Made by a program: the position numbers and the translations under genes. Shown one piece after another: positions 50,317 through 58,266 of a stretch of DNA of 64,000 nt. Each line of letters opens with the position of its first letter. Position 1 is the first letter of the stretch. Below the pieces are notes generated by a model. That model ran no database searches and was not told the origin of the DNA. It saw only the letters and a program-made list of their open reading frames with translations. This DNA is from VAXT01 sp963850415. Lineage in GTDB: Bacteria; Actinomycetota; Thermoleophilia; Gaiellales; Gaiellaceae. Where the stretch lies: NCBI GenBank assembly GCA_963850415.1, contig CAWKLE010000003.1, positions 558,001-622,000 on the forward strand, in the 5' to 3' direction.

Positions 50317-50757
50317 ATGTCCACCCACAGTCATCCCGCAGCCGAGCTGGACAATCCGACCGTTCGACTGACGATTCCTGCGAAGGCCGAATACATCACG
50401 CTCGTGCGCCTGGCGCTGAGTGGGCTCTCGGGCCTTCGCCCGCTGAGCGACGAGACGCTCGGCGACCTGAAGCTCGCCGTGACCGAGGCGTGCACGAACT
50501 CCGTGCGCCACGGCTACAACGACGGCGACGGAACGGTGGAGGTCGTGTACGAGCTCCGCTCCGACAGGCTCGTCGTCGAGGTCGCAGACGACGGTCCCGG
50601 GTTCGACGCCGCCGGTGACCGGCCCCACGGAGACGGTCTTGCCGAGGGAGGTCTCGGGATCGCGATCATCCGGGCGGTCTCGGACGAGTTCGAGTCCGGT
50701 AAGCAGGCCGACGGCACCGGGTCGCGTCTCCGCTTCGTGAAGTTTCTGGACCAGTAG
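50317..50757 (+). CDS. RsbW-like anti-sigma factor / serine kinase (HATPase_c_2)
   Basis: 146 residues. GHKL fold: N box LKLAVTEACTNSVRHGY, G1 box EVADDGPGFD, G2-like region GGLGIAIIRAVSDEFE. Such proteins bind a stress sigma factor and phosphorylate an STAS antagonist. Neither sigma nor antagonist gene is adjacent. The sigma-B-like promoter directly upstream would make the gene part of its own sigma factor's regulon, as in rsbW operons. Confidence 0.88.
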   Translation: MSTHSHPAAELDNPTVRLTIPAKAEYITLVRLALSGLSGLRPLSDETLGDLKLAVTEACTNSVRHGYNDGDGTVEVVYELRSDRLVVEVADDGPGFDAAGDRPHGDGLAEGGLGIAIIRAVSDEFESGKQADGTGSRLRFVKFLDQ

Positions 50758-50819
50758 TCGCGAAGCGGCTCCTCGTGCAGGATGCGGGGGTATCTTGCTG
50801 AACCCCTCGGGGACCGCTG

Positions 50820-52103
50820 ATGCTCCAACTCGTCAACGTCGGACATAAGTCTCTGGCGGACTACGCGTCGCTCGCGACGCGTGGCCTGATGTCGGAGATC
50901 CGGCGCCTCGCCGAACCGCTCCAGGGGAAGCGGATCGTCCACCTGTCCGCGACCGCGTTCGGCGGCGGCGTCGCCGAGATCAACTACGCGCTCGTGCCGC
51001 TGATGGCGGACGTCGGCCTGGACGTCGAGTGGCGGATCATCCAGGGAGACGACGAGTTCTTCGGCGTCACGAAGACGATCCACAATGCGCTCCAGGGCGA
51101 CCCGAACGGCCTCTCGAAGCAGCAGGAGGCGACGTTCCGGCACTACAACGCGCTGAATGCGGAGCAGTTCGAGGACGACTACGACTACGTGATCGTCCAC
51201 GACCCGCAGCCGGCGGCGATGGTCGACCACTTCCCGGACTCGGACGCGCACTGGATCTGGCGCTGCCACATCGATCTCTCGACGCCGAACCAGGACGTGC
51301 TCGGCTTCCTCGCGCCGTCGCTCGAGCGCTACGAGGCGGCGATCTTCCACATGCCCCAGTACGTGCCCCGCCACGCAGCGCTCAGGCAGGCCGTGATCTG
51401 GCCGCCGGCGATCGACCCGCTGACCCCGAAGAACATGGCGCTGTCGGCCGAAGACGCCGCGTACGTCGTCGACCAGTTCGGAATTCATCTCGAGCGGCCG
51501 CTGCTGACGCAGATCTCGCGCTTCGACCCCTGGAAGGACCCGCTCGGCGTGATCGACGCGTACCGGCTGGTCCGCCAGACCCACCCCGACGTGCAGCTCG
51601 CGCTCGTCGGCTCGATGGCGCACGACGATCCGGAGGGTTGGGACTACTACAACCGCACGGTCGCGCATGCCGCCGGCGACCCGGACATCTTCATCCTCTC
51701 GAACCTGAACAACATCGGCTCCGTCGAGGTGAACGCCTTCCAGGTGCATTCTGCGGCGGTGATCCAGAAGTCGATTCGGGAGGGTTTCGGTCTGACCGTG
51801 ACCGAGGCGCTCTGGAAGGCGAGGCCGACGATCGGGGGCCGGGCCGGCGGGATCGTCGCCCAGATCAGGGATGGTGAGACGGGCTGGCTCGTCGACTCGG
51901 CCGAGCAGTGCGCCGACGCGTGCCGCTCGATCCTCGACGACCCGGCCTCGGGCGCGGCCCGTGGGCGGCGCGGGAAGGAGGACGTGCGAGGGCGGTTCCT
52001 GATGCCGCGGCTGCTGCGCGACTGGCTCGCGCTCTTCAACCAGCTGGCCGGGAACGATCTCGGCGAGACCGCGCTGCGAAACCGTGGCGGCCGCGTGACG
52101 TAG
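50820..52103 (+). CDS. treT: Trehalose glycosyltransferring synthase (GT4)
   Basis: 427 residues. TreT-like pieces: GKRIVHLSATAFGGGVAEINYALVPLM in the first strand-loop (residues ~35-62), WRIIQGDDEFFGVTK, YDYVIVHDPQPAAM, HIDLSTPN, ISRFDPWKDPLGVIDAYR, and the EX7E motif REGFGLTVTEALWK. TreT makes trehalose from NDP-glucose and glucose in one reversible step. A GGGTAT sequence (50788-50793) lies 26 bp upstream but lacks a matching -35. It is followed by OtsA after 11 bp. Confidence 0.87.
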   Translation: MLQLVNVGHKSLADYASLATRGLMSEIRRLAEPLQGKRIVHLSATAFGGGVAEINYALVPLMADVGLDVEWRIIQGDDEFFGVTKTIHNALQGDPNGLSKQQEATFRHYNALNAEQFEDDYDYVIVHDPQPAAMVDHFPDSDAHWIWRCHIDLSTPNQDVLGFLAPSLERYEAAIFHMPQYVPRHAALRQAVIWPPAIDPLTPKNMALSAEDAAYVVDQFGIHLERPLLTQISRFDPWKDPLGVIDAYRLVRQTHPDVQLALVGSMAHDDPEGWDYYNRTVAHAAGDPDIFILSNLNNIGSVEVNAFQVHSAAVIQKSIREGFGLTVTEALWKARPTIGGRAGGIVAQIRDGETGWLVDSAEQCADACRSILDDPASGAARGRRGKEDVRGRFLMPRLLRDWLALFNQLAGNDLGETALRNRGGRVT

Positions 52104-52114
52104 TCTCCGCGCCG

Positions 52115-53587
52115 ATGGCGCTCCGCCGGAAGCTGATCGTCGTCTCCAACCGCGGCCCGGTGTCGTTCGCGCGTGACGAGGACGGGAACCGCCTGGCGCG
52201 ACGTGGAGGCGGCGGGCTCGTCACTGCGCTCCGGAGCCTGGTCGCGCATCACGACGTGACGTGGATCGCGAGCGCGATGACCGACGAGGACCGGACGGTC
52301 GCGGAGGAGTCCGGTGGCGACGCGATCGAGGAAGTGGCGCGCGACGGCTCTCCGTACCGGCTGCGGCTCGTCTCGCACGACCCTGCCGCGTACGACTGGT
52401 TCTACAACGTCGTCGCGAATCCGACGCTCTGGTTCCTGCAGCACTACCTGTGGGCGCTCGCGTACGCGCCGGACATCGGCCCGGGTCTCCATCACGCCTG
52501 GGATGACGGTTACGTCCCGGTGAACCGAGCGTTCGCCGATGCGGTCCTCCACGAGCTCGACGTCCAGCCCGACGCAGCGGTCTTCTTCCACGACTATCAC
52601 CTGTATCTCGCGCCGCGGTTCGTGCGCGACGCCCGGCCCGACGCCTCGCTCGGCCACTTCGTGCACATCCCGTGGCCGGAGCCCAACCTCTGGCGCGTGC
52701 TGCCCGAGCGCATCCGGCGTGCGATCCACGACGGGCTGCTCGCAAACGACGTCGTCGGCTTTCACGCCCATCGCTGGCGCCGGAGCTTCCTGCGCTCGAG
52801 CCGCGACCTGCTCGACGCCGATTGCGACTTCGACTCGAGTGTCTGCTCGTTCGGCGGCGGGCGGACGTTCGTGGCCGCGAGCCCGATCTCCGTCGATCCG
52901 TCCGAGTTCTCAGAGCTCGCAGAGAGCGAGTCGGTGCTTCGCCTGGAGACGGAGCTCGAGTCGCGCCGGCCCGAGTTCCTGATCCTGCGGGTCGACCGGA
53001 CCGATCCGTCGAAGAACGTCCTCCGCGGCTTTCGGGCCTTCGAGTTCTACCTCGACGCGCATCCCGAGATGCGCGGGCGCGTCGGGATGCTCGCGCTGCT
53101 CGACCCGTCCCGCCAGGACATACCGGAGTACGCCGAGTATCTGGGCGCGATCCAGCGCGCGGCCCGGATGGTCAACGACCGCTTTCAGAGCGAGGGCTGG
53201 CTGCCCGTCGACCTGCGGATCGAGGACAACTTCCCGCTCTCGGTCGCTGCGTACAAGCAGTACGACGTGCTGCTCGTGAACGCGATCTACGACGGGCTGA
53301 ACCTCGTCGCGAAGGAGGCGCCGCTCGTCAACGAGCGGGACGGCGTGCTGATCCTCTCGGAGAACGCGGGCGCGCACGAGGAGCTCGGGCCGTGGGCGCT
53401 GTCGGTGAACCCGTTCGACCTCGAGGAGCAGGCGCAGGCGATCCACACGGCGATCGAGATGGGCCGTGAAGAGCGGCGTGCGCGGCTGGAGGCGCTCCGC
53501 GAGTACGTGCGCGCGCACGACGTCGGCGCCTGGCTGGAGACGCAGCTCGAGGACCTCGACCGATGGTCGGTGAAGGCGCCCCGGTGA
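52115..53587 (+). CDS. otsA: Trehalose-6-phosphate synthase family (GT20)
   Basis: 490 residues from ATG 52115. GT20 motifs: IVVSNRGPVSFAR, FFHDYHLYLAPRFVR, GHFVHIPWPEPNLWRVLP, ANDVVGFHAHRW, RVDRTDPSKNVLRGFRAFE (phosphate/UDP-binding Arg and Lys), YDGLNLVAKEAPLVNERDG, LSENAGAHEELG. It differs from E. coli OtsA in several loops, so glucosylglycerol-phosphate synthase-like specificity cannot be ruled out. No OtsB phosphatase is near. Its end overlaps moaC (GTGA). Confidence 0.87.
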   Translation: MALRRKLIVVSNRGPVSFARDEDGNRLARRGGGGLVTALRSLVAHHDVTWIASAMTDEDRTVAEESGGDAIEEVARDGSPYRLRLVSHDPAAYDWFYNVVANPTLWFLQHYLWALAYAPDIGPGLHHAWDDGYVPVNRAFADAVLHELDVQPDAAVFFHDYHLYLAPRFVRDARPDASLGHFVHIPWPEPNLWRVLPERIRRAIHDGLLANDVVGFHAHRWRRSFLRSSRDLLDADCDFDSSVCSFGGGRTFVAASPISVDPSEFSELAESESVLRLETELESRRPEFLILRVDRTDPSKNVLRGFRAFEFYLDAHPEMRGRVGMLALLDPSRQDIPEYAEYLGAIQRAARMVNDRFQSEGWLPVDLRIEDNFPLSVAAYKQYDVLLVNAIYDGLNLVAKEAPLVNERDGVLILSENAGAHEELGPWALSVNPFDLEEQAQAIHTAIEMGREERRARLEALREYVRAHDVGAWLETQLEDLDRWSVKAPR

Positions 53588-54030
53588 GCGATCTGTCGCA
53601 CATCGACGAGTCGGGTCGCGTACACATGGTCGATGTGGGCGCGAAGGAGGTCTCGCGTCGCCGCGCGGTTGCCCGGGCGAGCCTGCGCATGGCTCCGGAG
53701 ACGGCCAGACGGCTCCGGGAGCTGCCGAAGGGCGACGCGCTCGCGGCAGCGCAGCTGGCCGGGATCATGGCGGCCAAGCGGACGAGCGAGCTGATCCCGC
53801 TCTGCCATCCCCTGCCTTTGACGCACGTGGACGTTGAGCTATCGGTCGCGGAGGCGGCCGTCGAGATCACCGCGTCTGCGGAGACGACCGCGCAGACGGG
53901 TGCCGAGATGGAGGCCCTCGTCGCGGCGAGCATTGCGGCGCTCACGGTCTACGACATGGCGAAGGCCGTCGACGATGGGATGGAGCTCTCGGAGGTACGG
54001 CTGGTCGAGAAGACGAAGGCGCCCGCGTGA
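53584..54030 (+). CDS. moaC: Cyclic pyranopterin monophosphate synthase
   Basis: 148 residues from GTG 53584. It opens LSHIDESGRVHMVDVGAKEVSRRRAVA, split across the family's first strand, and has KGDALAAAQLAGIMAAKRTSELIPLCHPLPL (residues ~45-76) and TVYDMAKAVDDGM with the catalytic Lys/Asp. It completes the first step of molybdopterin synthesis. Coupled to otsA upstream and moaB downstream by 4-bp overlaps. Confidence 0.95.
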   Translation: MSDLSHIDESGRVHMVDVGAKEVSRRRAVARASLRMAPETARRLRELPKGDALAAAQLAGIMAAKRTSELIPLCHPLPLTHVDVELSVAEAAVEITASAETTAQTGAEMEALVAASIAALTVYDMAKAVDDGMELSEVRLVEKTKAPA

Positions 54031-54506
54031 AAGCCGCGGTGCTGACGGTCTCGGACGGCGTCGACATGGGCACTCGCGAGGACGCGAGCGGCGACCTGCT
54101 CGCGGAGCTGCTCGCGGCGGATGGCTTCGAGGTCATGCGGCGCGTGGTGCCCGACGAGCGGGCTGCGATCGCGGAGGCGATCGAGGAGCTGGCCGGGGAG
54201 GCGCGGCTCGTCTTGACCACCGGCGGCACCGGGGTCGCCCCGCGCGACGTGACCCCCGAGGCGACGGCGAGCGTCCTCGAGCGGATGGTTCCCGGGATTG
54301 CAGAGGCGATGCGCGCCGACTCGATCGACAAGACTCCGCATGCATTGCTTTCCCGGGGAATCGCAGGAGTGCGCGGGACGACGCTCGTGATCAACCTGCC
54401 CGGCTCGACCGGCGGCTGCCGCGACGGGTTCGCGATCGTGCAGCCGGCCCTTCGGCACGCGCTGGGGCTGCTCGCGGGCGAGGAGACCGCGCACCGACAG
54501 ACGTGA
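54027..54506 (+). CDS. moaB: Molybdenum cofactor biosynthesis protein MoaB/Mog
   Basis: 159 residues. VLTVSDGVDMGTREDASG, LVLTTGGTGVAPRDVTPEA, DKTPHALLSRGIAGVRGTTLVINLPGS (residues ~100-126) are the MoCF-fold signatures. It adenylylates molybdopterin ahead of MoeA. Overlaps both moaC and ubiA by 4 bp. Confidence 0.94.
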   Translation: MKAAVLTVSDGVDMGTREDASGDLLAELLAADGFEVMRRVVPDERAAIAEAIEELAGEARLVLTTGGTGVAPRDVTPEATASVLERMVPGIAEAMRADSIDKTPHALLSRGIAGVRGTTLVINLPGSTGGCRDGFAIVQPALRHALGLLAGEETAHRQT

Positions 54507-55348
54507 AGGCGACGCGGTTCATCTCGCTCGTCAAGTTCGAGCACACGATCTTCGCGCTGCCGTTCGCGTACGTCGGCGCGTTCCTCGCGGTCGACGGCGT
54601 TCCGTCCGCGCACGACCTGCTCTGGATCACGGTTGCGATGATCGGGGCCCGCTCGCTCGCGATGGGGCTCAACCGCCTGATCGACGCGACCATCGACGCG
54701 AGGAACCCGCGGACGGCCAGCCGCGAGCTTCCGTCCGGCCAGCTGACGGAGCCGCAGGTCGCGCTCTTCTGCCTCGTCTCGCTCGGCGTGTTCCTGCTCG
54801 CGGTCTGGCAGCTCGACCCGATCGTCCGCTGGCTCTGGCCGATCCCGGTTGCCGGGTTCGTGATCTACCCGTACCTGAAGCGGTTCACGTGGATCTCGCA
54901 TCTCTGGCTCGGCGCCGTAGACGGACTGGCGCCGATGGGCGCGTGGATTGCGATCACCGGCCACCTGCCGCTCGCCGCCTGGCTGCTCGGGGCCGCGGTT
55001 GCGTGCTGGGTGGCGGGGTTCGACTGCTTCTACGCGCTGCTCGACGTCGACTTCGACCGACGCGAGGGCCTCAAGTCCGTGGCGACCGGGTTCGGTGAGC
55101 GCGGCGCCTTCTGGGCTGCCCGCGTGCTGCATGTCGCGACGGTGGGACTGCTGATCTGGGTCGGCGTGCTGCTCGACATCGGCGTCCTCTACTGGCTCGG
55201 CGTGGTTGCGGTCGCCGCGCTTCTGATCTATGAGCACGCACTCGTGCGTCCGGGCAACCTGCGGCGGCTCGACACGGCGTTCTTCCTGATGAACGGGGTC
55301 ATCAGCGTCACGTTCTTCGGGTTCGTGCTGCTGGACTCGCTTTTCTAG
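54503..55348 (+). CDS. UbiA-family prenyltransferase (menaquinone/ubiquinone-type)
   Basis: 281 residues from GTG 54503; eight or nine membrane segments. The prenyl-diphosphate motif is MGLNRLIDATIDARNPRT and the second Asp motif is LDVDFDRREGLKSVAT. This sub-branch includes 4-hydroxybenzoate polyprenyltransferases and MqnP of the futalosine menaquinone route; no other quinone gene is here to decide. It closes the overlapped treT-otsA-moaC-moaB run. Confidence 0.87.
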   Translation: MKATRFISLVKFEHTIFALPFAYVGAFLAVDGVPSAHDLLWITVAMIGARSLAMGLNRLIDATIDARNPRTASRELPSGQLTEPQVALFCLVSLGVFLLAVWQLDPIVRWLWPIPVAGFVIYPYLKRFTWISHLWLGAVDGLAPMGAWIAITGHLPLAAWLLGAAVACWVAGFDCFYALLDVDFDRREGLKSVATGFGERGAFWAARVLHVATVGLLIWVGVLLDIGVLYWLGVVAVAALLIYEHALVRPGNLRRLDTAFFLMNGVISVTFFGFVLLDSLF

Positions 55349-55449
55349 AAGTCACACGTTCGGCACGGTTGCGTTTCCCACCCGTGACACCTTCGGCGAT
55401 ACGATGAAATCGGCGGGTGGTCCGCGGTGGCCCAAGACCCCGACCTGAT

Positions 55450-55455
55450 TACACT
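55450..55455 (+). promoter_or_regulatory. Candidate -10 for the ccm-hem operon (leaderless)
   Basis: TACACT, ending 6 bp before the ccmA GTG, so the transcript would start at the codon. No -35 is clear. Confidence 0.35.
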
Positions 55456-55461
55456 CGGGCC

Positions 55462-56043
55462 GTGATTCACGCCCGCAAGCTCTCGAAGCGGTTCGGCGAC
55501 AAGCGCGTCCTCGAGAAGCTCGACCTCGAGGTGCCCCGCGGCGGGTTCGTGCTCGTCACGGGCCCGAACGGCTCCGGGAAGACGACCTTGCTCAGGCTCT
55601 GTGCCGGGCTCTTCGCACCGACCGATGGCGAGCTCGAGGTCGAAGTCGAGCGCGGGGCGATCGGCTTCCTCGCGCACGAGCCGCTCGTCTACCGGGAGCT
55701 CACGCCGCTCGAGAACCTCGACCTCTACGGCCGCCTCTACCGCCTTCCGGAGCGACGCGAGCGCGCAGGCGCGATGCTCGAGCGGTTCGGGCTCTGGCGC
55801 GTGCGGAACGAGCGGGCCGGGACGTTCTCGCGCGGGATGCTCCAGCGGCTCGCGCTGTGCCGAACGTTCCTCCACGACCCAGACCTGCTGCTCCTCGACG
55901 AGCCGTTCGACGGGCTCGACGTCGAGGGCGCCGACCTGCTCCACGCCGAGCTCGCGCAGCGCACCGGGGTCACGGCGCTCGTCGCGACTCACGACCCGGA
56001 AGCGCTCGCCTCGCGCGCGACGGCCCGGCTTGCGATCGCATGA
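55462..56043 (+). CDS. ccmA: Heme exporter ATP-binding protein CcmA
   Basis: 193 residues from GTG 55462. ABC ATPase motifs: Walker A TGPNGSGKTTLLRL, signature FSRGMLQRLALCR, Walker B LLLLDEPFDGLD and switch His in VATHDPE. It energises the CcmABCD complex that moves heme-loaded CcmE. Overlaps ccmB. Confidence 0.93.
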   Translation: MIHARKLSKRFGDKRVLEKLDLEVPRGGFVLVTGPNGSGKTTLLRLCAGLFAPTDGELEVEVERGAIGFLAHEPLVYRELTPLENLDLYGRLYRLPERRERAGAMLERFGLWRVRNERAGTFSRGMLQRLALCRTFLHDPDLLLLDEPFDGLDVEGADLLHAELAQRTGVTALVATHDPEALASRATARLAIA

Positions 56044-56681
56044 GCGCGTACGCGGGAGACGTGGCGGCGCTCGCACGCAAGGACCTGCTGCTCGAGCTGC
56101 GCTCGCGGGACACGCTGCCGGCGATGCTGTTGTTCGTCGTCTCGGCGCTGACGATCTTTCACTTCGCACTCCCGAGCGGGTCGTCGGAGCGCGCGGAGAC
56201 CGGACTGCTCTGGATCGCGATCGTCTTCACGGCGCTCCTCGGCCTGACCCGCGCGTTCGCGGCGGAACGCGAGCAGGGGCTCCTCGACGGCCTCGTTCTC
56301 GCGCCCTGCGACCGGAGCGCGATCTGGCTCGGCAAGACGATCGGCGTGACGTTGTTCCTCGTCCTGGCCGAGGTCGTGGCGCTTCCTGCCTTCGCGCTCT
56401 TCTTCCACCCGCTGTCCTGGGAGCTCGTCGCCGCGGTCGCGCTCGCCGATATCGGCATAGCTGCGATCGGCACGCTGCTCGCCGCGATCGCGGCCGCCAG
56501 CCGGGCGCGGGAGCTGCTGCTGCCGCTCCTCTTCTTGCCGCTCGCGATCCCGGTCGTGATCGGCGGCGTCGGGGCGAGCATCGCCGCGAATCCGGGCACG
56601 TTCCTCGCCTTTCTCGGCCTGTACGACGCCGTTTTTGCGATCCTCTCGTGGGCGAGCTTTGAGTACGTGGTCACTGAATAG
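56040..56681 (+). CDS. ccmB: Heme exporter membrane protein CcmB
   Basis: 213 residues with six membrane segments; ARKDLLLELRSRDTLPAML near the N-terminus and FAAEREQGLLDGLVLAPCDR are typical. ABC permease half of the CcmAB transporter. It overlaps ccmA by 4 bp and ccmC by 23 bp. Confidence 0.92.
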   Translation: MSAYAGDVAALARKDLLLELRSRDTLPAMLLFVVSALTIFHFALPSGSSERAETGLLWIAIVFTALLGLTRAFAAEREQGLLDGLVLAPCDRSAIWLGKTIGVTLFLVLAEVVALPAFALFFHPLSWELVAAVALADIGIAAIGTLLAAIAAASRARELLLPLLFLPLAIPVVIGGVGASIAANPGTFLAFLGLYDAVFAILSWASFEYVVTE

Positions 56682-57339
56682 AGCTGTTGCGCTTGCGGCC
56701 GCGACGCTGTTGATCGGCGGCTACGCGCTTGCCTTCTACTGGGCACCCGAGGATGCGGACCAGGGCTTCAGCCAGAAGATCTTCTACCTGCACGTGCCGA
56801 TCGCGCTGACGGCGTACGCCTGCTTCGGCTGGGGCGCGTGGAAGGCGCTGCGGCTGCTCTGGACGGGCGAGCGCCGCTACGACCTCGAGAGCTACACCGC
56901 GGTGCACATGGGTGTCATCTTCGGCCTGCTCACGCTCGTCACCGGCTCGATCTGGGCCAAGATCTCGTGGGGCGAGTGGTGGACCTGGGGCGAGCGCCAG
57001 CTCGTACTCTTCCTGATCCTGTTCCTCTTCTACTCGTCGTACTTCATGCTTCGCTACTCGACCGAGCCCGGGCCGCGGCGGGAGCGGAACTCGGCGGTCT
57101 ACGCGCTGTTCGGGGTCGTGCTGATCCCCGTCAGCTTCCTCGCGGTGCGGATCGCGGGGACGATTCTCCACCCGACGGTGTTCACGCACGAGGGGGCGAA
57201 CCTGCCCTGGCAGATGCTCGTGTCCTTCCTCGTGTGCCTCGGCGGGATGCTGGCGCTCGCGGGCACGCTCTACCGCGTCGAGCTGGCCGGCAAGCGTGCG
57301 GACGCGAGCCTGCGCGAGCTGCGGGAGCTGCTCGCATGA
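56659..57339 (+). CDS. ccmC: Cytochrome c maturation protein CcmC
   Basis: 226 residues from TTG 56659 (CTG 56674 is possible). Six membrane segments, the periplasmic heme-handling loop ISWGEWWTWGERQLV, with Gly where the usual WGxWWxWD motif has Asp, and the conserved His in KIFYLHVPIA and in ILHPTVF. It attaches heme to CcmE. The start lies inside the ccmB end. Confidence 0.9.
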   Translation: MSTWSLNRAVALAAATLLIGGYALAFYWAPEDADQGFSQKIFYLHVPIALTAYACFGWGAWKALRLLWTGERRYDLESYTAVHMGVIFGLLTLVTGSIWAKISWGEWWTWGERQLVLFLILFLFYSSYFMLRYSTEPGPRRERNSAVYALFGVVLIPVSFLAVRIAGTILHPTVFTHEGANLPWQMLVSFLVCLGGMLALAGTLYRVELAGKRADASLRELRELLA

Positions 57340-57488
57340 CGACTGCGGAGAAATACGTGACGGGCGCGTACCTCGTGCTCCTCGGGGCGCTGCTCGTCTA
57401 TCTGCTGATCATCGCGCTCAAGGTCTCGCGGATCGAACAGGAGCTCGCCGACCTGACGCAGGCGGCGCGGGAGAAGCTCGGTGGCTGA
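57336..57488 (+). CDS. ccmD: CcmD-like small membrane protein
   Basis: 50 residues: YVTGAYLVLLGALLVYLLII forms a single membrane helix, followed by ALKVSRIEQELADLTQAARE, a short charged helix. Size, topology and place between ccmC and the CcsA-like gene identify it as CcmD. ATGA overlap with ccmC and 8-bp overlap with the next gene. Confidence 0.82.
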   Translation: MTTAEKYVTGAYLVLLGALLVYLLIIALKVSRIEQELADLTQAAREKLGG

Positions 57489-58266
57489 GCTCCTCTTCTG
57501 GCCCGCGTTGCTCGCGTACGGCGAGGCTGCGGTCGCCTACGCGGGGGACGCGCGCCGGCCCGGCACGACGGGCAGGCTCGGGACCTGGGGCGTGCGCATC
57601 GGGTGGCTCGTGCAGACGGCGCTGCTCGTCGCGCAGGCGGCTCGCGCGGACGGCTTCCCGTGGGACACCTGGGCCGGCTCGCTCAACCTCTTCGTCTGGC
57701 TCGTCGTCGGCGCGTATCTGATCTGGGGCTGCAAGCCGCGGTTCAGGCTGCTCGGGCTCGTCGTGATGCCGCTCGCGGCGCTGCTCCTGGCGATCTCCTA
57801 CGCCGCCGGCGGGGTGGACGGCTCCGGTCAGAGCGGCTACTCGACCCTGTTCCTGATCGCGCACGTCGGTCTCGTCCTCGCCGGGTTCGCGGGCTTGACG
57901 CTCGCTGCGGCGCTTGCCGCGCTCTATCTCTGGCAGGAGCGGGAGCTGAAGCGGCGAAGCTCGACGGTTCTGCGCTTCCGCGCGCCGTCGCTCGTCACGC
58001 TCGAGTCGCTCTTCGGGCGCACCGTCGCCTACTCGCTGCCGGTGCTCACGCTGGGGATGGCCGTCGGCTTCGCACGCCTGCGCCACAACTCGCAGCTCGA
58101 TCCGCTGATCGTGCTCACGGTGCTCACGTGGGCCGTGTACGGCGCCTTCCTCGTGCTGCGCTTCGGAGCGGGCTGGCACGGCCGGCGCGCCGCGTACACG
58201 ACGCTGGCGGGCTTCGCGCTCGTCGTCGCGCTCCAGCTCAGCCTGCACATGGGGCACTTCGCGTGA
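57481..58266 (+). CDS. CcsA/HemX-like cytochrome c assembly protein
   Basis: 261 residues from GTG 57481 with eight membrane segments. WDTWAGSLNLFVWLVVGAYL and SLPVLTLGMAVGFARL resemble the CcsA/CcmF/HemX fold, with His in the LIAHVGLVLAGFA helix and in LSLHMGHFA. HemX proteins lie before hemA and lower glutamyl-tRNA reductase levels in Bacillus; CcsA members handle heme in cytochrome c assembly. Its position between ccmD and hemA fits either. Confidence 0.82.
   Translation: MAELLFWPALLAYGEAAVAYAGDARRPGTTGRLGTWGVRIGWLVQTALLVAQAARADGFPWDTWAGSLNLFVWLVVGAYLIWGCKPRFRLLGLVVMPLAALLLAISYAAGGVDGSGQSGYSTLFLIAHVGLVLAGFAGLTLAAALAALYLWQERELKRRSSTVLRFRAPSLVTLESLFGRTVAYSLPVLTLGMAVGFARLRHNSQLDPLIVLTVLTWAVYGAFLVLRFGAGWHGRRAAYTTLAGFALVVALQLSLHMGHFA

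Noticed and set aside
50788..50793. GGGTAT before treT as a second sigma-B-like promoter
   Set aside because: No GTTTAA-like hexamer at 12-15 bp upstream (the sequence there is CTCCTC).
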